Shown here: positions 1 through 5,965 of the stretch, piece after piece
Layout of the letters: each line of letters starts with the position of its first letter
Numbering within the stretch: position 1 is the first letter of the stretch
Assembly: GCA_012031455.1 (NCBI GenBank)
Contig: JAAUTM010000082.1
Coordinates: forward strand, 1-6,468
Reading direction: 5' to 3'
From: Phycisphaerales bacterium
Lineage (GTDB): Bacteria; Planctomycetota; Phycisphaerae; Phycisphaerales; Phycisphaeraceae
Length of the DNA: 6,468 bases
Translations under genes and position numbers: made by a program
The notes under the pieces: generated by a model
The model's input: only the letters and a program-made list of their open reading frames with translations
What the model was told of the DNA's origin: nothing
The model's database searches: none

Positions 1-153
1 TCAATCGCGTAGATACTTCCATCCCTAGTCCCTGCCCCCTGCGTACTCTGTCAACACACCATAACGCCATGTCTCACCCATCGTGTATTGACCAACCACT
101 GATAAACCAATCGCAGCAATGCCAACATGCAAAACAGGGATACATCGTTTCAT
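1..153 (-). pseudogene. possible N-terminal fragment of a secreted protein, broken by an early stop
   Basis: Read on the minus strand from ATG at 151-153, this gives a 42-residue peptide beginning MKRCIPVLHVGIAAIGLSVV. It has the shape of a signal peptide: two basic residues, then a hydrophobic core, then a polar stretch (GQYTMGETWRYG). An AGAGAG purine run at 163-168 lies about 9 bases upstream of this ATG, a reasonable ribosome-binding distance; an in-frame ATG at 157-159 is too close to it. The frame ends at TAG (25-27). In the neighbouring frame the last bases read G-T-R-D-G-S-I-Y-A-I, which resembles a beta-propeller or extracellular-repeat strand, so a frameshift in a longer secreted gene leaving the window at base 1 is plausible. 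Only the N-terminus is visible and no family can be assigned. It could also be chance. Confidence 0.3.
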
Positions 154-287
154 GGTCATTAACTCTCTAAAATAGTGGGTTGAATCGGTCGTTTGACGCA
201 ATGCGTAGACGCTCGCAATGACATCGCGCTTTGCTGAACCTTCCTCAGGGAAGTTAGGGCATTATAAATATGCTCAATTCAGACAAC

Positions 288-320
288 GTTAAAGTCTTGT
301 TGAGTGTCCGTTAAAGTTAT
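288..320 (+). repeat. three tandem 11-bp units, response-regulator-box-like
   Basis: Three successive 11-base units read GTTAAAGTCTT, GTTGAGTGTCC and GTTAAAGTTAT. The first eight bases of units 1 and 3 are identical, and unit 2 keeps the GTT start. One helical turn per unit is the geometry of PhoB/PhoP/OmpR-family binding sites, and the TTAAAG/TTGAGT cores loosely resemble the TT-A-A-C-A half-sites of Gram-positive PhoP boxes. On the minus strand an exact TATAAT lies just downstream (261-266), pointing towards the minus-strand gene start at 153, so the repeat would sit where an activator binds. There is no good -35 at normal spacing. The repeat is visible; the regulator is inference. Confidence 0.35.
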
Positions 321-347
321 GCAAGATTGTGGTTATCAGCATTCGTT

Positions 348-361
348 CGGTAGAAATACCG
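348..361 (+). other. small hairpin with GAAA tetraloop
   Basis: CGGTA at 348-352 pairs perfectly with TACCG at 357-361 around a GAAA loop, a stable GNRA-type loop in RNA. Up to three G-U wobble pairs could extend the stem outward (345-347 with 362-364). No run of T follows, so it is not a typical intrinsic terminator. It could be part of an untranslated RNA or could be coincidental. Confidence 0.25.
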
Positions 362-882
362 GGTATATGTGATTGCTACGATATCAATCAGTGGCTTGCT
401 GTATTTGATTACATTGCGTCCCCTTAAGGATTGACCACCTGGCAGGCTATGATGATTCTGGTCAGCGGGGCTGAACAGCGGTTATAGCGACCGTACGAGA
501 GAATTTTTTGGAAAGAGGGATAAACCATCCCAAGGCTTTGGTTGCAGCATTCATATTAGCTCGCTTATCAAGCGAATTACAACAATTACAATAACCATCA
601 TGCAACGAGGACTTGGACTGCAGGATGCAGCATTGCTGGCCAAGGCACAAATTCGCCGTCCGCGGAAAGTGCGATCAGTCGCACTGCATAGTGCGGCGAC
701 GGTCTGTCATACAGGTGCAGAATCAATGAAACTAAATGGACATCATCGAAGCTCTGGCTTTGGACGAGGCCGAGACGCTGAACATCACCCCGATAACGGG
801 ATAGAGGATCTTTGGCTTGGCGATGTGATGAGCGTGTATGCATTAAGGTTATACGCACAAGATTAATCGCAATTGTTATTAC

Positions 883-894
883 ATGAAGCTTCAT
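883..894. repeat. perfect 12-bp palindrome
   Basis: ATGAAGCTTCAT is fully self-complementary. It lies at the junction of two weak open frames running away from it on opposite strands, each starting at an ATG inside the palindrome. Neither ATG has a ribosome-binding site, so no gene is called from it. It may be an operator half-site pair or chance. Confidence 0.25.
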
Positions 895-1044
895 TCATAC
901 GCACTCATAGATTTGATAGTCAACATATGTGATTCCTTGAGCAATCAGTGTTGCGACTGGATCCACCACTTGGTACACCCGCTGCACGATCAGGGTCGAG
1001 ACCCGCAGGCAGAGCGGTATCAGGACTAATAGGAGATGCTCATT

Positions 1045-1067
1045 ACTGCATGATCATGATCACCAGT
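1045..1067. repeat. 23-bp near-perfect inverted repeat, operator-like
   Basis: The core TGATCATGATCA at 1051-1062 is a perfect 12-bp palindrome. It is flanked by a matching ACTG (1045-1048) and CAGT (1064-1067), with spacers of two bases on the left and one on the right. It lies about 260 bases upstream of the metallophosphoesterase gene and just before the AT-rich leader. This is compatible with a dimeric repressor site or a hairpin, but no regulator gene is nearby and no T-run follows. Confidence 0.3.
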
Positions 1068-1099
1068 TAAAGCTGTGGGGATAACTGGATATCTGGTTT

Positions 1100-1300
1100 A
1101 TCAACCATCCGAACCATCTAAATATATGTATATATTCAGTATATCATTATATGGACTACACATTTTTTATCGGTGTGTTGTGTCAATTAACATGAGGCAT
1201 ACATGTTTTTATCATGATGTTAATAATATTCTAACCAGAAATACAAGTAGTTCTCATCATTTTGCAACATTGATCAGATAGAGTTCTTTCAGGAATTATC
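1100..1300 (+). promoter_or_regulatory. AT-rich leader likely to contain the promoter of the gene cluster
   Basis: This stretch is much richer in A and T than its surroundings and immediately precedes the first gene of the plus-strand cluster. It contains -10-like hexamers such as TAATAT at 1224-1229, and a short inverted repeat AACATG-N7-CATGTT at 1189-1207. I could not find a convincing -35 box at 16-18 bases from any -10 candidate, so the exact promoter is unresolved. The call rests on position and composition only. Confidence 0.3.
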
Positions 1301-1326
1301 GACACAAACAGGATGAGGAGAACTAC

Positions 1327-2475
1327 ATGCGTGCTTATGCAACTGCAATATTGTTGTCTTTGGCTGGAAGCGCACCGGTTTTAGCTGAACCTTGGCGTAT
1401 GGTAATTTTGCCGGATACTCAAGGCTATGCGTTTGCCACAGCCAGTAATCCTGCAGGATTGCGATTGTTCGAATCCCAGACTAATTGGATTGCCAACAAT
1501 AAGGAATCCATGAACATCCGCTTCGTAAGTCATGTGGGGGATGTAGTGGACAATTCCAATACAGGTCAATGGACTGCTGCAGATACGGCTATGGATGTTC
1601 TTGACGGCATCATCCCATATTCGGTCATACCCGGAAACCATGATTACAACCGAGTTGGATATAAGACAGATGTAGATTCACTAAGTGGTTATCGTACTTG
1701 GTTTGGTCCACAGCGATATTTACCTTATCAATGGGACGGGGTGTCACCCCTGAGCAACACCAAGTTTTTCGGTGGATACATGCCTGAAACCTGGAATGGT
1801 GTTACCAGCGATATCAATTTCGGGAACAGCTACACCTTCTTTACTGCCGGCGGACGGACCTATCTGCATCTGGGGCTGGAGTGGCAGCCTGATTACTCCG
1901 GTGTCGGTGCTGTACTTGGTAACCGTGGTGTCCTGAACTGGGCCCAAAGCATAGTCGACCAATATCCCGGAATGCCCACGATTGTCACTACCCATGAAGA
2001 TATGCGCGATGCAGACCCTGCTCAGGGAAACGGCGGGACCACATTGTTTGGTCAATATGTGTGGAACAATCTGATTCGAGATAATGATCAGATATTTATG
2101 GTGATCTCAGGTCATAATCACTTCGGTGCTAACAATGTAGTCAACGGTGATGGGGAATGGCGCCGTTTGGATGATAATAACAGCGGTAACCAGGTTATCC
2201 GCGTAATGACTACCTTCCAGGATTGGCCTAACTTCGGTGATGGCTATCTGCGCATGCTCACCATCGATCCTGATGCCGTCTCAGATAATATACGGTTTCA
2301 AACCTATTCACCCTACCGCGATCTGTATCTGACCGATTTTATTGGTCCTACCGCAAGCGACTTCAGTTACAGCCTCGATTTTAATGATCGTTTCGGAGTA
2401 GTGCCCGAACCATCCTCGATGATGTTGATGAGTCTGGTTGGCCTGCTGATGCTCTCACGCCGTCGTGCTTCCTGA
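1327..2475 (+). CDS. secreted metallophosphoesterase (calcineurin-like) with PEP-CTERM tail
   Basis: The 382-residue product is a predicted metal-dependent phosphoesterase exported from the cytoplasm. Residues 1-20 form a signal peptide ending V-L-A, with cleavage before E21. The calcineurin-like metal-site motifs occur in order: D30-T-Q32 (in LPDTQGY), G71-D72 with N76 (GDVVDN), G103-N-H-D106, H223 (in TTHED), and G262-H-N-H265. The first motif is DTQ rather than the textbook D-x-H, a variant I know from secreted members of this family. Residues 359-382 are a PEP-CTERM sorting tail: VPEP, a hydrophobic helix, then RRR. The start is set by GAGGAG at 1315-1320, six bases before ATG. It is the first gene of the cluster, and the next begins 69 bases after its stop with no visible terminator. 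Substrate is unknown; a phosphomonoester, phosphodiester or nucleotide are all possible. Confidence 0.9.
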   Translation: MRAYATAILLSLAGSAPVLAEPWRMVILPDTQGYAFATASNPAGLRLFESQTNWIANNKESMNIRFVSHVGDVVDNSNTGQWTAADTAMDVLDGIIPYSVIPGNHDYNRVGYKTDVDSLSGYRTWFGPQRYLPYQWDGVSPLSNTKFFGGYMPETWNGVTSDINFGNSYTFFTAGGRTYLHLGLEWQPDYSGVGAVLGNRGVLNWAQSIVDQYPGMPTIVTTHEDMRDADPAQGNGGTTLFGQYVWNNLIRDNDQIFMVISGHNHFGANNVVNGDGEWRRLDDNNSGNQVIRVMTTFQDWPNFGDGYLRMLTIDPDAVSDNIRFQTYSPYRDLYLTDFIGPTASDFSYSLDFNDRFGVVPEPSSMMLMSLVGLLMLSRRRAS

Positions 2476-2544
2476 AAACAACTGTTGCTTTTATCGATCA
2501 ATTTTAAACCCTGATTCACACTCCAAGCCATAATGAGGTAATCC

Positions 2545-4440
2545 ATGAATAACCGCATAACCATGCTTACTTTTGCCGCCCCGATGCTGTTGACAACGGT
2601 CACTGATGCAGCTCTGTTTCGGTCAGCGGAGCCGTTCCTTGGCGTAACACATCACCAATACATTCAGTCTTTGACTGATACCGATGTGTCAAGTCGATTC
2701 ATTCGTGAAATTGTGGTCAACACCTTGGAGATAGACCTGACAGCCCCGGGAATCAGTGTCTTAATGCAGCCTGGTAACACCATCAGTATTCCAACTCCTG
2801 ATGCAGCGATTCAGCAGAACCCCGGCATTCCTGCCACGATCACTCCTGAGTATGTTCGTAAAACAACCCGCGGCTTTGTGAATGAGGTTGGCGCACAGAT
2901 GGGGGTCAACCTTGACTTTTACTCCATCGCCATACCCGGTACATCCAACCCGGAAGTAAATTTTCCTAATGGTCCTAGCGGCGAATTCTTCGCAAATGGT
3001 GTCTATGCTGGCGTCAGTAATGGAGTGGTAGCCTCTCCTAACAACAGTTTTGAGCCAATATTTAACGTATCGCAAAACAACTTGGCGCAGATTCTTACTG
3101 CGGCTGGTGCTGGCACCTCCAACACGATTCAAGGTGTTCCTCTTTACAACGCCATCGGCGGTAATCAATTGCTCCTGCAGAATGGTATTAACGTCACCCC
3201 CATTGATGCCAGTTACACCGTGACCGTGAATCCTCACACCGCATTGGGGGTATCGCAGGATGGCAAGCGTATTTTTCTTATGACCGTAGATGGTCGGCAG
3301 AATGATTACGCTGAGGGTATGCGAACAGATGAGATGGGTGACCTGTTACGCTATTATGGAGCTTGGGAGGCAATCAATGTCGATGGCGGTGGGTCTACCA
3401 CCATGGTCATGGACGACACCTTTGACAGCGTGCAAAATGCTCGTGTAATCAACAGTCCCTCAGATGGATCCACGGGTCAGACCGTGGGCAGTGAGCGACT
3501 GGTGGCCAGTAATATGGCTGTATTTGCACAACCTAACCCGGACTATGTGCCACTGCCCGCCGTTCCCCGCCCTGCCGCACCTGCCTCTAATGCCGTGCTT
3601 CATGTACAAACTGTATTGGATAGCTTTGAAGATCCCGACTTTAACAATAAGTATGGCCATTTTGCTCCGATTGCTGCACAGCCCTATTCTTTCGGGGCCT
3701 TGGGTTCAGGTTCCAACCGCGGCATCTCAGCCAGTTCAACCATGTCGATTGATTCAAATATCGTACATACAGGCGACAACTCCCTGAAGGTTGATATTGT
3801 CTCGAGTGGTTCAGGCTCAAACGGCTTCAAACTGCGTTTGCTTTCAGGGGGTGCGTCCCAGATCAACAATATATTCGATGCCGAAACCCTGGAACCGATT
3901 GTCCCCCCCGCAACCAGCAGTATCACCAACGACGATAAAGCGATGGGGAGCACCGGTTACGTGGGCTTCTTTATTCGCCTGGAGGAAGGTAGTCAGGATT
4001 TGTATGCCTCTATCCTGCTTGACGACGGGACACGTTCTTCCGCAGGTTTGGAACGTGGTAGTTTTCAGCTGGTGACCGCTGATGGTGATTGGCATTTGAT
4101 GCAATGGAGCATGTCCGATGCCGATCAATGGTTCAATTTTGCCAGCGGGAATGGAGCAATCGGTGGTCCCAATACATTCATCGACGGGCTTTACTTCAGT
4201 TCCGCAGCATCCACCGCCAGCGGAACCTTCTGGAGTGGAACCTTCTGGATCGATAACGTTGTTTACAACCCCGACGGCCCGATTATCGAAGATGCCTTGT
4301 TCGAAGGACAAGGTGCTTTAACTGTTTTTAGTTCTTCTTTTGCCCTTGGCACTGATAACAGTGTGCACGTTGTCCCGGAACCTGCTTCACTACTGATGCT
4401 CGGAGCGAGCTTGGTTCTTCTGGTTCGGCGATCTCGTTAA
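2545..4440 (+). CDS. secreted phosphodiester glycosidase family protein (NAGPA/DUF2233) with PEP-CTERM tail
   Basis: The 631-residue product begins with a signal peptide (about residues 1-22 or 23, cleavage near TDA-A). The enzymatic domain spans about residues 55-330. It shows the family's features: an early strand with N59-T-L-E-I-D-L, the N122-L-D-F-Y segment where relatives carry the conserved 'NANFF'-type motif, N229-P-H-T-A-L-G-V, V248-D-G-R251 and the signature N278-V-D-G-G-G-S-T-T-M. Relatives include the mammalian uncovering enzyme that removes N-acetylglucosamine from mannose-6-phosphate diesters; bacterial members are thought to act on sugar-phosphodiester bonds. A Pro/Ala linker (about 336-348) leads to a beta-sandwich-like module (about 356-575; SFEDPDF to WIDNVVYNP) that resembles the C-terminal part of the downstream SpoIID protein. 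The end (609-631, VPEPASLLMLG then RRSR) is a PEP-CTERM tail. GAGG at 2535-2538 supports the start over the internal Met7. Confidence 0.9.
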   Translation: MNNRITMLTFAAPMLLTTVTDAALFRSAEPFLGVTHHQYIQSLTDTDVSSRFIREIVVNTLEIDLTAPGISVLMQPGNTISIPTPDAAIQQNPGIPATITPEYVRKTTRGFVNEVGAQMGVNLDFYSIAIPGTSNPEVNFPNGPSGEFFANGVYAGVSNGVVASPNNSFEPIFNVSQNNLAQILTAAGAGTSNTIQGVPLYNAIGGNQLLLQNGINVTPIDASYTVTVNPHTALGVSQDGKRIFLMTVDGRQNDYAEGMRTDEMGDLLRYYGAWEAINVDGGGSTTMVMDDTFDSVQNARVINSPSDGSTGQTVGSERLVASNMAVFAQPNPDYVPLPAVPRPAAPASNAVLHVQTVLDSFEDPDFNNKYGHFAPIAAQPYSFGALGSGSNRGISASSTMSIDSNIVHTGDNSLKVDIVSSGSGSNGFKLRLLSGGASQINNIFDAETLEPIVPPATSSITNDDKAMGSTGYVGFFIRLEEGSQDLYASILLDDGTRSSAGLERGSFQLVTADGDWHLMQWSMSDADQWFNFASGNGAIGGPNTFIDGLYFSSAASTASGTFWSGTFWIDNVVYNPDGPIIEDALFEGQGALTVFSSSFALGTDNSVHVVPEPASLLMLGASLVLLVRRSR

Positions 4441-4490
4441 GCCCGACCTTGGCGACAAATTCCCTGGCATCGATCCTTGAGCGTGACTTA

Positions 4491-4502
4491 GCCACATGTG
4501 GC
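4491..4502. repeat. perfect 12-bp palindrome upstream of the SpoIID gene
   Basis: GCCACATGTGGC reads the same on both strands and lies in the 129-base gap between the phosphodiester glycosidase stop and the chosen SpoIID start. As RNA it could form only a short stem with almost no loop, and no T-run follows, so it is not a terminator. It could be an operator for independent control of the SpoIID gene, or chance. Confidence 0.25.
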
Positions 4503-4553
4503 GTCTGTAGATGTACTCTGTAATGCCATACATACTATCATGAACAGTGTTGT

Positions 4554-4557
4554 AGGA
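4554..4557 (+). promoter_or_regulatory. weak ribosome-binding site (AGGA) deciding the SpoIID start
   Basis: AGGA lies 12 bases upstream of ATG 4570, which is long but is the only purine-rich site in the area. The in-frame ATG at 4540 and GTG at 4498 have no such site upstream. The start at 4570 also puts a basic residue and a hydrophobic core directly at the N-terminus, as a signal peptide requires. Confidence 0.35.
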
Positions 4558-4569
4558 TATACTCATGTC

Positions 4570-4950
4570 ATGCTCCGTCCCGTGGTAATCACTGGAGTAT
4601 TGGTATTCTCTGTGTTTACTTCTTCTGTTTATGGTATATCTGCTTATGAAACTGCTCAGGTTAGAGACCGTATCGATACAGATATTCTTTATCCGGTTCC
4701 TGTTGAGACCGATTACATTCCGAATGTGGTTCAGGCAGAAAATGGCGGGGCCAGCTTTGAAGCACTCAAAGCTCAGGCTGTGGCAGCCCGCACCTACCTT
4801 TACTATAAAATGGAAACCGCCGGAGCGATCTACGATGGTACCAAGGATCAGGTTTATTCCAATGGGTATCCGCCTTTGCAAAACATCTCGATGCAAGCAT
4901 TGCCACCGAACGTGAAATATTACGTTACCGTAATTCATCCGGAACAATGA
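4570..4950 (+). CDS. SpoIID/LytB-domain protein, N-terminal part (frame broken before the end of the domain)
   Basis: From ATG 4570 the frame gives 126 residues. It opens with a signal peptide (MLRPVVITGVLVFSVFTSSV, cleavage near SVYG at residue 22). The start of a SpoIID domain follows: D49-Y-I-P-N-V-V-Q-A-E57-N, where E57 matches the position of the catalytic glutamate of SpoIID, then F63-E-A-L-K-A-Q-A-V-A-A-R-T-Y76 and D93-Q-V-Y96. SpoIID enzymes cleave peptidoglycan glycan strands as lytic transglycosylases in sporulating Firmicutes; many other bacteria carry the domain. After about SNGYPPL (residues 97-103) this frame stops looking like the family and ends at TGA 4948-4950. The family continues in the -1 frame, so this is the first half of a disrupted gene. 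Upstream in-frame GTG 4498 and ATG 4540 are possible starts but would spoil the signal peptide. Confidence 0.75.
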   Translation: MLRPVVITGVLVFSVFTSSVYGISAYETAQVRDRIDTDILYPVPVETDYIPNVVQAENGGASFEALKAQAVAARTYLYYKMETAGAIYDGTKDQVYSNGYPPLQNISMQALPPNVKYYVTVIHPEQ

Positions 4951-5927
4951 CCACCATCGCGGGCTTCTATGTGGCAGGTGCCAGGCCCGACAGCAACACC
5001 GGTACAGCCGGGTTTGGGGTCGCAGAGGTCCCGCCAGACATTGATTACTCAAACACTGAAAGATACGTCACTTATAACCATGGCCGGATCGGTAACTTCA
5101 TTGAACAAACTAGCCTAGGTTTTGTTTCCAATCCTGCATCTGGCAATCCACGTAATCGTGGTGCGATGAGTCAGAATGGTTCGGATTTCCTCTCTGATAA
5201 CGGGTGGAACTACGTTGATATACTCCGTTACTACTACGGTGCAGACATTCGCCTTGTCATGGCAACCACACCATCCAGCGGTGTTTTGGCTCAAACCAAG
5301 ATCCTCAGTGATTTTGAATTAGATCATGGTTATTTCAATCGTTCTCCTCAGTACACCGCAGGAAACAATCAAAATATCAAGTATACCCCCAACACCAGCA
5401 TTAATCGCAATAATGCACTTTCACACACAGGTACTTACTCTCAACGGTTGTCAATTGAGGTTGACAACGAAGGCTTGCCATTCACAATGAATCATATTGC
5501 AGGCATCGGCACCACTGGTTTTGGTACAGCGGTTGCCAACATGAGTATGGAACTTCGTGGCACGTTGGGAATGTGGATTCTCTCAACCAACCCTGGACTG
5601 GAAATAAGCCTGACTCTGGATACTACCAGCGGAACATACGCTGGGCGTGAAATTGAAATCATACACGATGGTTTGTGGCATCGTTACCAATGGCAGCTTG
5701 ATGACCCTATGTGGTGGAGCACATTGCAGGGTGACAATATCATGTCCGGTTTAGCATCCCTGGACACTCTAGTCATCAAAGGTATCGGCCATGCCACGCT
5801 GTATATGGATGATCTGTTTTACAACCCCGCAGGTATGGTTCCTGAACCAGCATCGTTAATTATGTTTGGATTAATACTGGCAGGAATCAATACAACACAC
5901 CGACAGAAACGAGTATGGCCGTTCTGA
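4947..5927 (+). CDS. SpoIID/LytB-domain protein, C-terminal part with beta-sandwich-like module and PEP-CTERM tail
   Basis: This 326-residue frame has no signal peptide and no ribosome-binding site. Its ATG lies inside the SpoIID domain, so the start is artificial. The same frame reads back without a stop past 4893 as L-D-A-S-I-A-T-E-R-E-I-L-R-Y, the expected family continuation. Residues 5-14 (AGFYVAGARP) correspond to the place where many SpoIID proteins have FYHS-T-C-G-G. Residues 70-104 (NRGAMSQNG to DILRYYYGADIRLV) match the end of the domain, G-M-S-Q-x-G and I-L-x-x-Y-Y. Residues about 120-296 (SDFELDHGYF to YMDDLFYNPAG) form a beta-rich module like that of the upstream glycosidase, and 298-326 are a PEP-CTERM tail starting VPEPASL. 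Restoring one base near 4880 would give a single protein of about 452 residues. The next gene starts 38 bases later. Confidence 0.75.
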   Translation: MTTIAGFYVAGARPDSNTGTAGFGVAEVPPDIDYSNTERYVTYNHGRIGNFIEQTSLGFVSNPASGNPRNRGAMSQNGSDFLSDNGWNYVDILRYYYGADIRLVMATTPSSGVLAQTKILSDFELDHGYFNRSPQYTAGNNQNIKYTPNTSINRNNALSHTGTYSQRLSIEVDNEGLPFTMNHIAGIGTTGFGTAVANMSMELRGTLGMWILSTNPGLEISLTLDTTSGTYAGREIEIIHDGLWHRYQWQLDDPMWWSTLQGDNIMSGLASLDTLVIKGIGHATLYMDDLFYNPAGMVPEPASLIMFGLILAGINTTHRQKRVWPF

Positions 5928-5950
5928 GGATCTGAAACTAGCAACTTACC

Positions 5951-5959
5951 AAGGAGGAG
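5951..5959 (+). promoter_or_regulatory. strong Shine-Dalgarno site
   Basis: AAGGAGGAG lies six bases before ATG 5966. It is the best ribosome-binding site in the window and much stronger than those of the enzyme genes upstream, which suggests that the last gene is translated at a higher level. Confidence 0.7.
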
Positions 5960-5965
5960 AGAATC

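Larger units (their letters stand above)
160..1326. other. long region with no supportable gene
   Basis: About 1.2 kb lies between the minus-strand fragment and the first clear gene. Short open frames occur on both strands, but none combines a ribosome-binding site, a recognisable domain and a convincing start. The part from about 450 to 1050 is more mixed in composition, and the part from about 1090 to 1260 is clearly AT-rich. Contents listed separately are a triple 11-bp repeat (288-320), a GAAA-loop hairpin (348-361), palindromes at 883-894 and 1045-1067, and the AT-rich leader. No tRNA, rRNA, CRISPR array or insertion-sequence ends were seen. The region may be a regulatory spacer between divergently transcribed genes or may contain decayed coding sequence. 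Confidence 0.6.

Noticed and set aside
600..866. 88-codon plus-strand open frame
   Set aside because: No ribosome-binding site, no signal peptide or domain, and it overlaps an equally open minus-strand frame.
989..1000. GGGTC-GA-GACCC as a tRNA T-arm
   Set aside because: The loop is only two bases, and no acceptor, D or anticodon arms can be drawn around it.
1075..1281. 68-codon plus-strand open frame in the AT-rich leader
   Set aside because: It has a GTG start without a ribosome-binding site, composition that simply follows the AT-rich leader, and no recognisable motif.
2476..2544. Intrinsic terminator between the phosphoesterase and glycosidase genes
   Set aside because: Only a three-pair CAA/TTG stem next to short A and T runs can be drawn, too weak to support a terminator.
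2761..3237. 158-codon minus-strand open frame inside the phosphodiester glycosidase gene
   Set aside because: It is antisense to a well-supported enzyme domain and has no motif of its own. The same applies to the minus-strand frames at 3844-4311 and 4390-5052.
4558..4563. TATACT as a -10 box for the SpoIID gene
   Set aside because: No -35 element is found 16-18 bases upstream, and the implied transcript start would fall at the start codon.
4498..4569. Upstream starts for the SpoIID gene at GTG 4498 or ATG 4540
   Set aside because: Neither has a ribosome-binding site, and both would place 14-24 non-hydrophobic residues before the signal peptide. ATG 4570 gives a normal signal peptide.
4870..4893. 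Programmed -1 ribosomal frameshifting
   Set aside because: No X-XXY-YYZ slippery heptamer is in register here (the codons are CCT TTG CAA AAC ATC), and no obvious stem or pseudoknot follows. A one-base loss at the A run is simpler.
4947..4950. ATGA overlap as genuine translational coupling of two genes
   Set aside because: The overlap lies inside one conserved domain, the downstream product lacks a signal peptide, and family-like sequence continues upstream of the ATG in the downstream frame.
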